In this document: one piece after another, positions 50,621 through 58,681 of the stretch
How positions within the stretch are numbered: the first letter of the stretch is position 1
Layout: the number at the start of each line of letters is the position of its first letter
From: Bacteroidales bacterium
GTDB lineage: Bacteria; Bacteroidota; Bacteroidia; Bacteroidales; P3
DNA length: 64,000 bases
Assembly: GCA_017960605.1 (NCBI GenBank)
Contig: JAGCYV010000037.1
Coordinates: forward strand, 1 to 64,000
Direction: 5' to 3'
Program-made: the position numbers and the translations under genes
The notes under the pieces: generated by a model
What the model saw: only the letters and a program-made list of their open reading frames with translations
Databases searched by the model: none
Told to the model about the DNA's origin: nothing

Positions 50621-52116
50621 TGGAAACCCTCCGTCAACTCTTTGCCGACTGGGCCGGTGAGCCCTGCTCGGAATGTCTTATTATTGGTGCCAACGGCTCC
50701 AATCGGCAATACTATCGTCTTCTCGGTCCTACCAAAACCGCCATTGGCACCGTCGCCAATGACCTCCGCGAAAACGAGGCTTTTTTCGCCTTCTCAGCCC
50801 ATTTCCGCGACAAAGGCATCCCTGTTCCCGAGCTCTACGCCATCCATCCCGACCGCCGGCACTACCTCCAGCAAGACCTCGGCGACCTCACCCTCTACGG
50901 CCTCTTACACGAAAAGAAGCAGCAGGGTGGGGGATTCGACGCCCAGATGCTCGCACTCTACAGGCAGGCACTCACCGACCTCGATGCCATCCAGCGCGCC
51001 GGTCGCGACCTCGACTTCAGTATCGCCTACCCAAGGCCCGCCTTCGACCGTCGCGCCATCCTCTGGGACCTCAACTATTTCAAATACTTCTTTCTTAAAC
51101 TCAACCACATCGACTTCGACGAAGAGTTCCTCGAAAACGACTTCCAACATCTCGCCGACCTCCTTCTCCAAGCCGACTGCTCCTACTTCCTCTACCGCGA
51201 CTTCAACCCGCGAAACATAATGGTTGTTGAAAATTCAAAATTGAAAATTGAAAATTCGTTGCCGCACTCGGATAACTTTCAACTTTCAACTCTCAACTTT
51301 CAACTTTATTACATTGACTATCAGGGTGGTAGGAGCGGAGCAGCACAGTACGATGTCGCTTCACTCCTCTACAGCGCAAAAAGCGACCTCCCGGAAGCCA
51401 TCCGTCAGGAACTCCTCCGCCACTACGCCTCCATCCACGGCGACCCGCACTTCCTCGACCACTTCTGGCTCTACGCACTCATCCGCATCCTCCAGACTCT
51501 CGGTGCCTACGGCTACCGCGGCCTCTACGAACGCAAACCCTACTTTATTCAGAGCATCCCCCTTGCGCTCAATAACCTCCGCCACCTCATTCAAGAACAT
51601 CCACTCCCAACCGACCTCCCTGAACTCGGCAGAGTATTGAGCGACAAAAATCTAGTATTCAGCGAAACAATACAAATCGGCAGCAGCCCACTGAACGCTA
51701 ATCACTTAACACTAAACACTGAGAACACCCTCACCGTCACCGTCGGCTCCTTCAGCTACAAACTTGGACTCCCGTCCGACAACTCGGGCAACGGCGGCGG
51801 CCACATCTTCGACTGCCGCGCGCTACCCAACCCGGGACGCTACCCGGAATACAAGACCTATACCGGCAAAGACCGACCCGTTATCGAGTTCCTCCAGAAA
51901 GAACTCGCCGTCCGTCAGTTCCTCGACCACGTCCAAGCCATCGCCGCTCAGAGCATCGACAAATACCTCGAACGCCACTTCACCCACCTCTCCATCTACT
52001 TCGGATGCACCGGCGGGCAGCACCGCTCCGTCTATTGCGCCGAGCAACTCGCCGCCTGGATTAGGGACACATACCCGTCTGTCAATGTCGTGGTGGCCCA
52101 CCGCGAGAACCCCTGA
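50620..52116 (+). CDS. Phosphotransferase fused to a RapZ C-terminal-like domain
   Basis: The 498-residue protein has an N-terminal aminoglycoside-phosphotransferase-like kinase domain (ANGSNRQYYRLLG, FLYRDFNPRNIMV, YYIDYQGGRSGAAQYDVASLLY), in which YRDFNPRN is the catalytic Brenner-type motif, and a C-terminal RapZ-like domain ending with YFGCTGGQHRSVYCAEQL. The kinase half resembles AmgK, which phosphorylates amino sugars during peptidoglycan recycling, and RapZ binds glucosamine-6-phosphate, so an amino-sugar link is a reasonable inference. Twenty-odd residues (SKLKIENSLPHSDNFQLSTL and on) between MVVE and YYIDYQ are encoded by facing repeats at 51226-51308. A second low-complexity stretch (PLNANHLTLNTENTLT) precedes the RapZ-like domain. 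Both keep the frame. Confidence 0.85.
   Translation: METLRQLFADWAGEPCSECLIIGANGSNRQYYRLLGPTKTAIGTVANDLRENEAFFAFSAHFRDKGIPVPELYAIHPDRRHYLQQDLGDLTLYGLLHEKKQQGGGFDAQMLALYRQALTDLDAIQRAGRDLDFSIAYPRPAFDRRAILWDLNYFKYFFLKLNHIDFDEEFLENDFQHLADLLLQADCSYFLYRDFNPRNIMVVENSKLKIENSLPHSDNFQLSTLNFQLYYIDYQGGRSGAAQYDVASLLYSAKSDLPEAIRQELLRHYASIHGDPHFLDHFWLYALIRILQTLGAYGYRGLYERKPYFIQSIPLALNNLRHLIQEHPLPTDLPELGRVLSDKNLVFSETIQIGSSPLNANHLTLNTENTLTVTVGSFSYKLGLPSDNSGNGGGHIFDCRALPNPGRYPEYKTYTGKDRPVIEFLQKELAVRQFLDHVQAIAAQSIDKYLERHFTHLSIYFGCTGGQHRSVYCAEQLAAWIRDTYPSVNVVVAHRENP
51226..51308. repeat. Facing array pair inserted in frame within the kinase/RapZ gene
   Basis: Positions 51226-51258 hold four imperfect GAAAATTC/GAAAATTG units (plus strand). 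Positions 51279-51308 hold four AACTTTC/AACTCTC units in opposite orientation. The two arms are complementary and separated by about 20 bp. The insertion falls exactly between two conserved motifs of the kinase domain and keeps the reading frame. Confidence 0.9.
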
Positions 52117-52194
52117 CAAACAACACGCTCCCTACATTCCACCTCCGACTCATCACAGATGGAAAAAAATATTTGCCGTATGAAAAAAAAAGTG

Positions 52195-52202
52195 TATCTT
52201 TG
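52195..52202 (+). promoter_or_regulatory. Promoter -7 box ahead of the hypothetical membrane protein gene
   Basis: TATCTTTG followed by CAGTCGG fits the consensus. The leader to the ATG at 52298 is about 88 nt. Confidence 0.75.
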
Positions 52203-52297
52203 CAGTCGGTTGTCATTCTCGAAGTTCGCCGCCCAAATAGCACGTTCATCCTGATAGACAAAAATTTATAGAACGAAAACTGATAATATTATATAAA

Positions 52298-52996
52298 ATG
52301 AAAGGCAGAACTATTATCCAAATCGTACTGGGTCTCGTCATCGTGGCCCTTGCCGTGCTGCTCTACAACAGCATCCAGAAACCCATGCGTTTCGACAACG
52401 AATACACCAAGCGTCGCGACGCCTGCGCTGAGAAACTGAAAGCCATCCGTACCCTCGAAGAGGCTTACAAGCTGACCTACAGCACCTACACCGGCAGCTT
52501 TGACACCCTCTTCAACCGCCTGATGAACGAAGACAGCATGAAGGTTGTTAGCAAGGTCATCAACCACAGCCTCATCCCCGCCGATGTCGATATCAACGAA
52601 ATCACCGAGCTCGAAGCCGTCAAGAAAGGCTACATCTCCCGCGTCGAGATTTTCGTCAATCCTATTGGCAAACTGCGTGATGACGGCAAACTGCCCATCA
52701 CCGATGTCAACGGCTACACCCACCAGATGACCGACGAGGAAATCCTCAACCTCCGTTATGTCCCTTACCCCAAAGGCGAGAAAAACGAGTTTGAACTCCA
52801 GGCCGGTATGCTCGAGAAGAGCGGTTTCATGGTGCCCGTCTTCGAGTGCCGCGTGCCCCTCACCGTACTGCTCAGCGACATGGACCATCAGCTGGTCGTG
52901 AACAAAATCGCCGAGGTCAATGAGGTCAAAGGCCGCTATGCCGGATGGAAAGTCGGCGACATGACTCAGGCCGTCACCGACGGTAACTTCGAATAA
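52298..52996 (+). CDS. Membrane-anchored protein of unknown function
   Basis: The 232-residue protein has one N-terminal helix (IIQIVLGLVIVALAVLLY, residues 6-23) with a short cytoplasmic tip, followed by a soluble periplasmic or cytoplasmic domain. That domain contains a helical stretch KRRDACAEKLKAIRTLEEAYKL and later LSDMDHQLVVNKIAEVNEVKGRYAG. Similar proteins occur widely in Bacteroidetes ahead of DUF3822 and rsmD, as here. No function is known to me. It has its own promoter and lies 8 bp before DUF3822. Confidence 0.75.
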   Translation: MKGRTIIQIVLGLVIVALAVLLYNSIQKPMRFDNEYTKRRDACAEKLKAIRTLEEAYKLTYSTYTGSFDTLFNRLMNEDSMKVVSKVINHSLIPADVDINEITELEAVKKGYISRVEIFVNPIGKLRDDGKLPITDVNGYTHQMTDEEILNLRYVPYPKGEKNEFELQAGMLEKSGFMVPVFECRVPLTVLLSDMDHQLVVNKIAEVNEVKGRYAGWKVGDMTQAVTDGNFE

Positions 52997-53004
52997 AAAA
53001 CAAT

Positions 53005-53820
53005 ATGCCTTATAGCTGCAAGACTCTGATAAAGACCGACCAAGAGCTTGCCTCGCGCGAAAAGAGATTATCCATTTGCCTCGGGGCTGATGGATTTTCT
53101 TTTAGCGAGACCTCTACAGCCGGCATGCTCCTTACTTTCGGAGAAGTCGAAGGTCTCCATGCGGACACCATGACCGACGTGATGAGGGACATCAAGACCC
53201 TCTTCGCCTCAATCGGTATCCGTCCCCTGGGCTACGCCTCCTCCGAACTCATCGTCCTCACCGACGAAAGCGTGTGGGTGCCCGACGAACTCTACTCCTC
53301 CGCCAACATGAGGAAATACCTCAAACTGATGGGAGCCGAACCCGTCACCGTGATGACCTGCCACAGCCAGGCGCTGGCTTCCACTTCGGTATTCGCCGCC
53401 GCCGAACATGTGGTGATGGCTTTCAAGGTGACCATGCCCGGTGTCGTCGTGCTGAACCAGCACGCCAAGATGGCTCAGCTGACCCCGCAAAGCATCGGCC
53501 GGATGGTCCTGTTCACCCACTGGAGAAAGGGGAGGGTGGATGTAGCCGCCTTCAACAACGGACGCTACCTCTACGGCAACACCTTGGCTTTCGGCAACAG
53601 TGACGAGGCCATATACCACGTGGTGGATGTGATGAAAAGTTTCAACCTCGAATCCTCAGCCACCGAGATGCTCATGTGTGGTGACGTGGACAGGGACCTC
53701 TTTGCCCATGCACGGCCTTACTTCCCCCGTGTCACCCTCTTCAACGGCACTGCCAAACAGTCAGCCAATCCCGAGTTTCAGCAGCTGCACACTTATCGTC
53801 ACGCCCTGATCCTGATGTAA
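53005..53820 (+). CDS. DUF3822-family protein
   Basis: The 271-residue protein is a single soluble domain with LSICLGADGFSFSET, DVMRDIKTLFASIG and MLMCGDVDRDLFAHARPYFPRVTLF. It has the overall feel of an actin/hexokinase-like fold, as described for DUF3822, which is nearly restricted to Bacteroidetes and is usually next to rsmD. Its role is unknown, and possible links to peptidoglycan or ribosome assembly are unsupported. It lies 9 bp before rsmD. Confidence 0.82.
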   Translation: MPYSCKTLIKTDQELASREKRLSICLGADGFSFSETSTAGMLLTFGEVEGLHADTMTDVMRDIKTLFASIGIRPLGYASSELIVLTDESVWVPDELYSSANMRKYLKLMGAEPVTVMTCHSQALASTSVFAAAEHVVMAFKVTMPGVVVLNQHAKMAQLTPQSIGRMVLFTHWRKGRVDVAAFNNGRYLYGNTLAFGNSDEAIYHVVDVMKSFNLESSATEMLMCGDVDRDLFAHARPYFPRVTLFNGTAKQSANPEFQQLHTYRHALILM

Positions 53821-53829
53821 CCCATCCTC

Positions 53830-54375
53830 ATGCGCATCATTGCAGGAACATTAAGAGGCCGGCGGCTGAACCCGCCACAGAACCTTCCGGTACGTCCCAC
53901 CACCGACATGGCCCGCGAGAGCCTGTTCAACATCCTTAACAACTATATCGACTACGAGGACTGCTCTGTAATGGACCTCTTTGCCGGCACCGGTGCTGTA
54001 ACGCTGGAATTCATCTCCCGCGGAGTACGCGAGGTGACCTCCATCGACATTAACGCCGCCTGCACCGACTTCATCAAGCAATGCGCCGCACAGTTGGAAG
54101 TAAAAAACCTCCATGTGGTCCGTGCCGATGTATTCGACCTGCTGAAACGCGCCAACCGCAAGTTCGACATTGTCTTTGCCGATCCTCCTTACTCGCTTGA
54201 GAGCCTATCTACCTTGCCCGATTTGGTGTTCGATAGGGGAGTGCTCACCGACGACGGCATCTTCATCCTCGAGCATCCACGCGAATACAGTTTCGAGGAA
54301 CATCCGCACTTCTGGCAGCATCGGGCCTACGGAAAAGTCAATTTCACCTTCTTTGCAAACAAATTAGACGAATAA
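53830..54375 (+). CDS. rsmD: 16S rRNA (guanine966-N2)-methyltransferase RsmD
   Basis: RsmD methylates G966 of 16S rRNA during 30S assembly. The 181-residue protein contains the expected [13 protein letters not shown] start, [16 protein letters not shown], the SAM-binding [18 protein letters not shown] and the catalytic FADPPYS. Length is normal for the family. It follows DUF3822 and precedes purC by five bases. Confidence 0.95.
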   Translation: MRIIAGTLRGRRLNPPQNLPVRPTTDMARESLFNILNNYIDYEDCSVMDLFAGTGAVTLEFISRGVREVTSIDINAACTDFIKQCAAQLEVKNLHVVRADVFDLLKRANRKFDIVFADPPYSLESLSTLPDLVFDRGVLTDDGIFILEHPREYSFEEHPHFWQHRAYGKVNFTFFANKLDE

Positions 54376-54379
54376 AAAT

Positions 54380-55327
54380 ATGGACGCAATCGTTAAAACA
54401 AACTTTCATTTTCCGAAACAGAAAAGCCTGTACGTCGGCAAAGTGCGCGACGTCTATAACATCGACGACCGCTTCATGGCGATGGTGGTCAGCGACCGCA
54501 TCTCGGCCTTCGACGTGGTGCTTCCCAAAGGCATTCCCTACAAAGGACAGGTGTTGAACCAGATTGCCGCCAAGTTCCTCGATGCCACCGCCGACATCGT
54601 TCCCAACTGGAAACTCGCCACTCCCGACCCGATGGTCACCGTGGGCCTCAAATGCGAAGGCTTCCGTGTGGAGATGATTGTCCGCGGTTATCTGGCCGGC
54701 AGTGCTTGGCGCGAATACAAGGCTGGTGCTCGCACCCTCTGCGGCGTGCAGCTGCCCGAGGGAATGGTGGAAAACCAAAAGTTCCCAACGCCCATCGTGA
54801 CACCCACCACCAAAGCCGACGAAGGACATGACGAGAACATCAGCCGCGAGGAAATCATCCGCACCGGACTGGTCAGCAAGGAAGACTACGACCAACTGGA
54901 GCGCTACGCTCTTCAGCTCTTCCAGCGCGGCACCGAGATAGCCGCCCAGAAAGGCCTTATCCTTGTCGATACAAAATACGAATTTGGCAAACGTGACGGC
55001 AAGATCTACCTCATCGACGAAATCCACACTCCCGACAGCAGCCGCTATTTCTATGCCGACGGCTATGAGGAGCGTCTCACAAAAGGGGAGCACCAACGCC
55101 AGTTGAGCAAGGAATTTGTACGTGAATGGCTGATGGACAACGGCTTCCAAGGAAAAGAAGGGCAGAAGGTGCCTGAAATGACGGAAGCCATCGTCAATAG
55201 CATCAGTGACCGTTATATCGAACTCTACGAGCGCATTACCGGAGAAAAATTCCAGAAAGCCGACGACTGCGCTGATGTGGCCGCCCGTATCGAAAAGAAC
55301 GTAACCGCCTGTCTCGCGACCCTCTGA
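54380..55327 (+). CDS. purC: SAICAR synthetase
   Basis: PurC joins CAIR and aspartate in purine synthesis. The 315-residue protein begins [26 protein letters not shown] and contains [33 protein letters not shown] and [19 protein letters not shown]. The length around 315 is typical of the Bacteroidetes form. The end overlaps the CYTH gene by one base. Together with pyrB/I/E and hpt in this window it makes part of the nucleotide genes here. Confidence 0.96.
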   Translation: MDAIVKTNFHFPKQKSLYVGKVRDVYNIDDRFMAMVVSDRISAFDVVLPKGIPYKGQVLNQIAAKFLDATADIVPNWKLATPDPMVTVGLKCEGFRVEMIVRGYLAGSAWREYKAGARTLCGVQLPEGMVENQKFPTPIVTPTTKADEGHDENISREEIIRTGLVSKEDYDQLERYALQLFQRGTEIAAQKGLILVDTKYEFGKRDGKIYLIDEIHTPDSSRYFYADGYEERLTKGEHQRQLSKEFVREWLMDNGFQGKEGQKVPEMTEAIVNSISDRYIELYERITGEKFQKADDCADVAARIEKNVTACLATL

Positions 55328-55791
55328 TGGAAATTGAGCGCAAGTTTCTTGTCAAAGAGTTGCCAGCCGATCTGGAACAATATCCTCACATCGAGATAGA
55401 GCAAGGATACTTATGCACATCGCCCACTTTGCGAATCCGCAAGGCGGGCGATGCCTTTTGGCTCACTGTCAAAGAGAAGATTCAAACTGAATCGGGAGCC
55501 ATCCATAACAGAGAAGAAGAGTTTAAGTTGACCAAAGAGGCTTATCAAGCCTTGAAGGCTAAATGTGACGGACGGATGGTTTGTAAGACCAGATATAAGA
55601 TTCCTTTGAATCACAATGAATACACGGCTGAACTAGACATCTTCCACGGATTCCACGAAGGTTTGAGAATCGTTGAGGTAGAATTTTCCTCCACAATTGC
55701 CGCCGATACGTTTGTACCGCCGTCCTGGTTCGGGGAAGATGTATCGCAACTTCCTCAGTACCGTAACAGTTACATGGCATTCCAACAATAG
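55327..55791 (+). CDS. CYTH-domain triphosphate-binding protein
   Basis: The 154-residue protein begins with the CYTH signature EIERKFLVKELP and shows alternating strands with basic residues typical of the triphosphate tunnel (LRIRKAGDAFWLTVKEK, VCKTRYKIPL, AELDIFHGFHEGLRIVEVEF). CYTH enzymes hydrolyse inorganic triphosphate or thiamine triphosphate. It overlaps purC by one base. Its codons are noticeably AT-richer than those of purC, a possible sign of separate origin. The transcript ends at 55861. Confidence 0.9.
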   Translation: MEIERKFLVKELPADLEQYPHIEIEQGYLCTSPTLRIRKAGDAFWLTVKEKIQTESGAIHNREEEFKLTKEAYQALKAKCDGRMVCKTRYKIPLNHNEYTAELDIFHGFHEGLRIVEVEFSSTIAADTFVPPSWFGEDVSQLPQYRNSYMAFQQ

Positions 55792-55860
55792 GGATGCCAT
55801 TCTTCTTTAATATTATCTATTTAACATAATCTCCATTGTATAAATTATAAACCAGTAAAA

Positions 55861-55890
55861 AAACAGCCTCAATATGGGCTGTTTTTTATT
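55861..55890. terminator. Bidirectional terminator between CYTH and thioesterase genes
   Basis: AAAACAGCC and GGGCTGTTTT pair across a seven-base loop, with A- and T-runs on both sides serving the convergent genes. Confidence 0.88.
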
Positions 55891-55897
55891 ATTGTTT

Positions 55898-56626
55898 TTA
55901 AACTAACGGAGTAATTCTCGCAATGACGCTGGATGCTCGTGGATTGATGACATGGATGAAATGAACGTCGTCAACGCATTTGTATTGAACCGTAAGCATC
56001 TCCTCCATACGGGTCTCCATCTGGTAGTTCAATTCCAGCCGGAACGGTTTCTTGGTGTCGAATCCAACCTCGTGCAAACTGTCGAACAGCAGTTTAATGT
56101 ACTCCGAATTATTGACGTGTCTCGTGTGATCGACCATTGAGAAGACGGCCATATGGCGAGCCACAACGTCGGCTTCCGTCAGCTCCGGCAGTTGGATTTT
56201 CCCGATGGTTTCCACATCTGTGGCCAGAATATCGTGGTTCTCGTAGTTGGAAATCACGTCGTGCAATCGTAACGCCCGGCGTGTGGTCATGTCAATCAGC
56301 GGCCAGTGCGACGTGCCGGTAAGCAGCATTTCGCCGTCCAGCGTCGTCATGCGATAGTCTCGGAATGCAATCAGTCCGTTGTTGCCTCGCGACCACGTGC
56401 TTAACTCAATCTTTTCAAAGGCATCCGGCAACCTATATACATTATACAACCCACGTACGATGACCCAAGCCAAGTTCTTCTCCAACAGCGTCTTGAATCC
56501 TATTCCCGTGGCATTTCCGTGATATTCCGTCACCTCCTGGCAGAGTCGTACGGCCGCCCAAGTGTGCAGTCGGTCGTCGATATCGCACAGATACGACGGT
56601 GTCTCTATTATTTGTTTATAAATCAT
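55898..56626 (-). CDS. Acyl-ACP thioesterase
   Basis: The 242-residue protein has the double hot-dog layout of FatA/FatB-type acyl-ACP thioesterases that release fatty acids from the carrier protein. Recognisable segments are WVIVRGLYNVYRLPDAFEKIELSTW, SHWPLIDMTTRRALRL and the second hot dog with VDHTRHVNNSEYIKLLFDSL. There is no signal peptide. It lies 12 bp downstream of argS and probably shares the argS transcript. Confidence 0.88.
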   Translation of the reverse strand: MIYKQIIETPSYLCDIDDRLHTWAAVRLCQEVTEYHGNATGIGFKTLLEKNLAWVIVRGLYNVYRLPDAFEKIELSTWSRGNNGLIAFRDYRMTTLDGEMLLTGTSHWPLIDMTTRRALRLHDVISNYENHDILATDVETIGKIQLPELTEADVVARHMAVFSMVDHTRHVNNSEYIKLLFDSLHEVGFDTKKPFRLELNYQMETRMEEMLTVQYKCVDDVHFIHVINPRASSVIARITPLV

Positions 56627-56638
56627 TGATTCAACGTT

Positions 56639-58420
56639 TTACATACGTTCCGGCACCTCTATACCCAAAATACCCATGGTATTCTTCAGCGCATGGGCCA
56701 CGAAATCACACAGATGTACGCGGAAAGCCTTCAGCTGCGGGTCGGTCTCACGCAGGATGGGCGTATCCTGATAGAAACTGTTGAACGCCTTGGCTAGGTC
56801 GTAGGCGTAGTTGGCCACCATCGCCGGACTATAGGCTGCGGCAGCCGCTTCGATAGCCGCCGGCAAAGCATGCAGCACCTTCACCACCAAGCGTTCTTTG
56901 TCGTTCATCTTCAATCCGTTCACGCACCACTCCCCTCTTTCCTCCGCCTTGCGGACAATGCTGCGTATGCGGGCGTAGGTGTATTGGATGAAGGGGCCTG
57001 TGTTGCCGTTGAAGTCGATGCTCTCAGCGGGATTGAAGAGCATGTTCTTGGTGGGATCGACCTTGAGGATGAAGTATTTGAGTGCACCCAAAGCCAGAAT
57101 GTGGTACAGGTGGCGTTGCTCTTCGGCGCTCAGTTCGTCGTTCTTACCATGTTCACGGCTCATCTCTTCGGCGGTCTTCTCCATCTCGTCGATCAGGTCG
57201 TCGGCATCCACCACCGTACCCTCACGGCTCTTCATCTTTCCGTTGGGCAGTTCCACCATTCCGTAGCTCAGATGATACACCTTTTCAGCCCACGGGAAGC
57301 CCAGTTTCCCGAGTATAAGTTTCAGAACCTTAAAGTGATAGTCCTGTTCGTTGCCAACCACATAGATGAGTTGTTCGGCACCGAAATCGTTGTGGCGCAG
57401 CAATGCAGTACCCAAGTCCTGGGTCATATAGACGCTGGTGCCGTCGCGGCGCAGCAGGAGCTTCTGATCCAGGCCGTCGCCCGTCAGGTCGCACCACACC
57501 GAGCCGTCCTCCTTGCGGAACAGCACACCCATGTCCAACCCTTTCTGCACCAACTCTTTGCCGAGCAGATAGGTATTCGATTCATAATACACCTTGTCGA
57601 AACCGACACCCAAGCGGCGGTAGGTCTCGTCGAAACCGGCATAGACCCACCTGTTCATCTTCTCCCACAACGCACGCACCTCGGCATCATCCTCTTCCCA
57701 GCGTTTAAGCATTTGCTGGGCTTCCACCATCAAGGGGGCCTCCTTCTTGGCCTGCTCCTCCTCTACCCCACTCTCCATCAGTTGTTTGACCTCTTCCTTG
57801 TAGTGCTTGTCGAATTCCACATAGTACTTGCCCACCAGATGGTCGCCCTTCATGCCGGTGCTTTCGGGAGTCTCGCCGTTGCCGTAACGCAACCAGGCCA
57901 GCATGCTCTTGCAGATGTGGATGCCACGGTCGTTCACCAGATTCACCTTCTTCACATGGGCTCCGTTGGCTGCCAGCAACTGACTTACCGACCACCCAAG
58001 GAGGTTATTTCTGATATGACCTAAGTGCAACGGTTTATTTGTATTAGGACTGCTGTATTCAACCACTACTGGAGCCGTATTGACACCGATCGGCTTCATG
58101 CCGAATTGCTCGTCGGCAGACTTCTCACACACAAATTGCAACCAATAGCTGTCGGCTACCTCAAAGTTCAGGAACCCTTTGATTACATTGAAGTTATCCA
58201 CCACATCGAGATGCTCCTTCACATAGGCACCTATCTCCTGCCCCACGGCCTCGGGACTCTTGCGGGCCTGCTTCACGTAGGGGAACACCACGAGGGTGTA
58301 GTCGCCCTTGAAATCGCGCCGCGTGTCCTGCAAAACGATGTCCGACGGTGCTTGACTGATGGCGTAAAGGTCGTTGAGAGCCTGACTAACAGTCTGAGTA
58401 ATAGATTCTATAATATTCAT
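56639..58420 (-). CDS. argS: Arginyl-tRNA synthetase
   Basis: ArgS charges tRNA-Arg. The 593-residue protein is a class I synthetase with an N-terminal tRNA-binding domain, the HIGH motif as HLGH in NTNKPLHLGHIRNN, the KMSKS-like KMKSREGTVV, and the C-terminal all-helical anticodon-binding domain with NAFNSFYQDTP. Length is normal. A promoter -7 box at 58441-58448 lies 21 bp before the start, and a 7-bp inverted repeat lies between. It runs divergently to priA. Confidence 0.95.
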   Translation of the reverse strand: MNIIESITQTVSQALNDLYAISQAPSDIVLQDTRRDFKGDYTLVVFPYVKQARKSPEAVGQEIGAYVKEHLDVVDNFNVIKGFLNFEVADSYWLQFVCEKSADEQFGMKPIGVNTAPVVVEYSSPNTNKPLHLGHIRNNLLGWSVSQLLAANGAHVKKVNLVNDRGIHICKSMLAWLRYGNGETPESTGMKGDHLVGKYYVEFDKHYKEEVKQLMESGVEEEQAKKEAPLMVEAQQMLKRWEEDDAEVRALWEKMNRWVYAGFDETYRRLGVGFDKVYYESNTYLLGKELVQKGLDMGVLFRKEDGSVWCDLTGDGLDQKLLLRRDGTSVYMTQDLGTALLRHNDFGAEQLIYVVGNEQDYHFKVLKLILGKLGFPWAEKVYHLSYGMVELPNGKMKSREGTVVDADDLIDEMEKTAEEMSREHGKNDELSAEEQRHLYHILALGALKYFILKVDPTKNMLFNPAESIDFNGNTGPFIQYTYARIRSIVRKAEERGEWCVNGLKMNDKERLVVKVLHALPAAIEAAAAAYSPAMVANYAYDLAKAFNSFYQDTPILRETDPQLKAFRVHLCDFVAHALKNTMGILGIEVPERM

Positions 58421-58422
58421 CG

Positions 58423-58437
58423 CGTAAAAGTTTTACG
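58423..58437. promoter_or_regulatory. Inverted repeat at the argS transcription start
   Basis: CGTAAAA-G-TTTTACG is a perfect 7-bp inverted repeat between the argS -7 box and the start codon. It could be an operator or, in RNA, part of the very short leader. Confidence 0.5.
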
Positions 58438-58440
58438 ATG

Positions 58441-58448
58441 CAAAAATA
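58441..58448 (-). promoter_or_regulatory. argS promoter -7 box
   Basis: Minus-strand TATTTTTG followed by CATCG matches the consensus. The start of transcription falls near 58436, leaving a leader of about 16 nt. Confidence 0.7.
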
Positions 58449-58533
58449 CACAAAAATTCCGAATTCTACGCGTTCATATGAATATAAAAACACAAGAATG
58501 GGAAGGCATCAACTGCGTATCAACTGCGTTGCC

Positions 58534-58609
58534 CCTCCGTCTCAACTCCGTCTCACCTCCGTTGACGGACGGAGGAAGGACGGAGGCGCGACGGTCAGGA
58601 GACGGAGGA
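58534..58609. repeat. Facing CTCCGTC / GACGGAG arrays between argS and priA
   Basis: The left part holds three imperfect CTCCGTCTCAA-type units, and the right part holds about five GGACGGAGG/GACGGAGG units in the complementary orientation, so one hairpin is possible. Located in the argS-priA divergent region, ahead of the priA promoter. Confidence 0.85.
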
Positions 58610-58665
58610 ACCACCTTGCCAATAACGAAGGAAAAAAATGATTTGGCCGAATCGGACAACTTTTG

Positions 58666-58673
58666 TAATTTTG
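58666..58673 (+). promoter_or_regulatory. priA promoter -7 box, almost at the start codon
   Basis: TAATTTTG followed by CACCCCGA ATG. The start of transcription is expected near 58678-58680, only a few bases before the start codon at 58682, so the mRNA is leaderless or nearly so. Confidence 0.7.
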
Positions 58674-58681
58674 CACCCCGA

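Noticed and set aside
58025..58681. N-terminal extension of the priA frame by 219 codons
   Set aside because: The extension runs through the antisense strand of argS and a repeat array; PriA family members start near the motif at 58682, and a promoter lies immediately before it.
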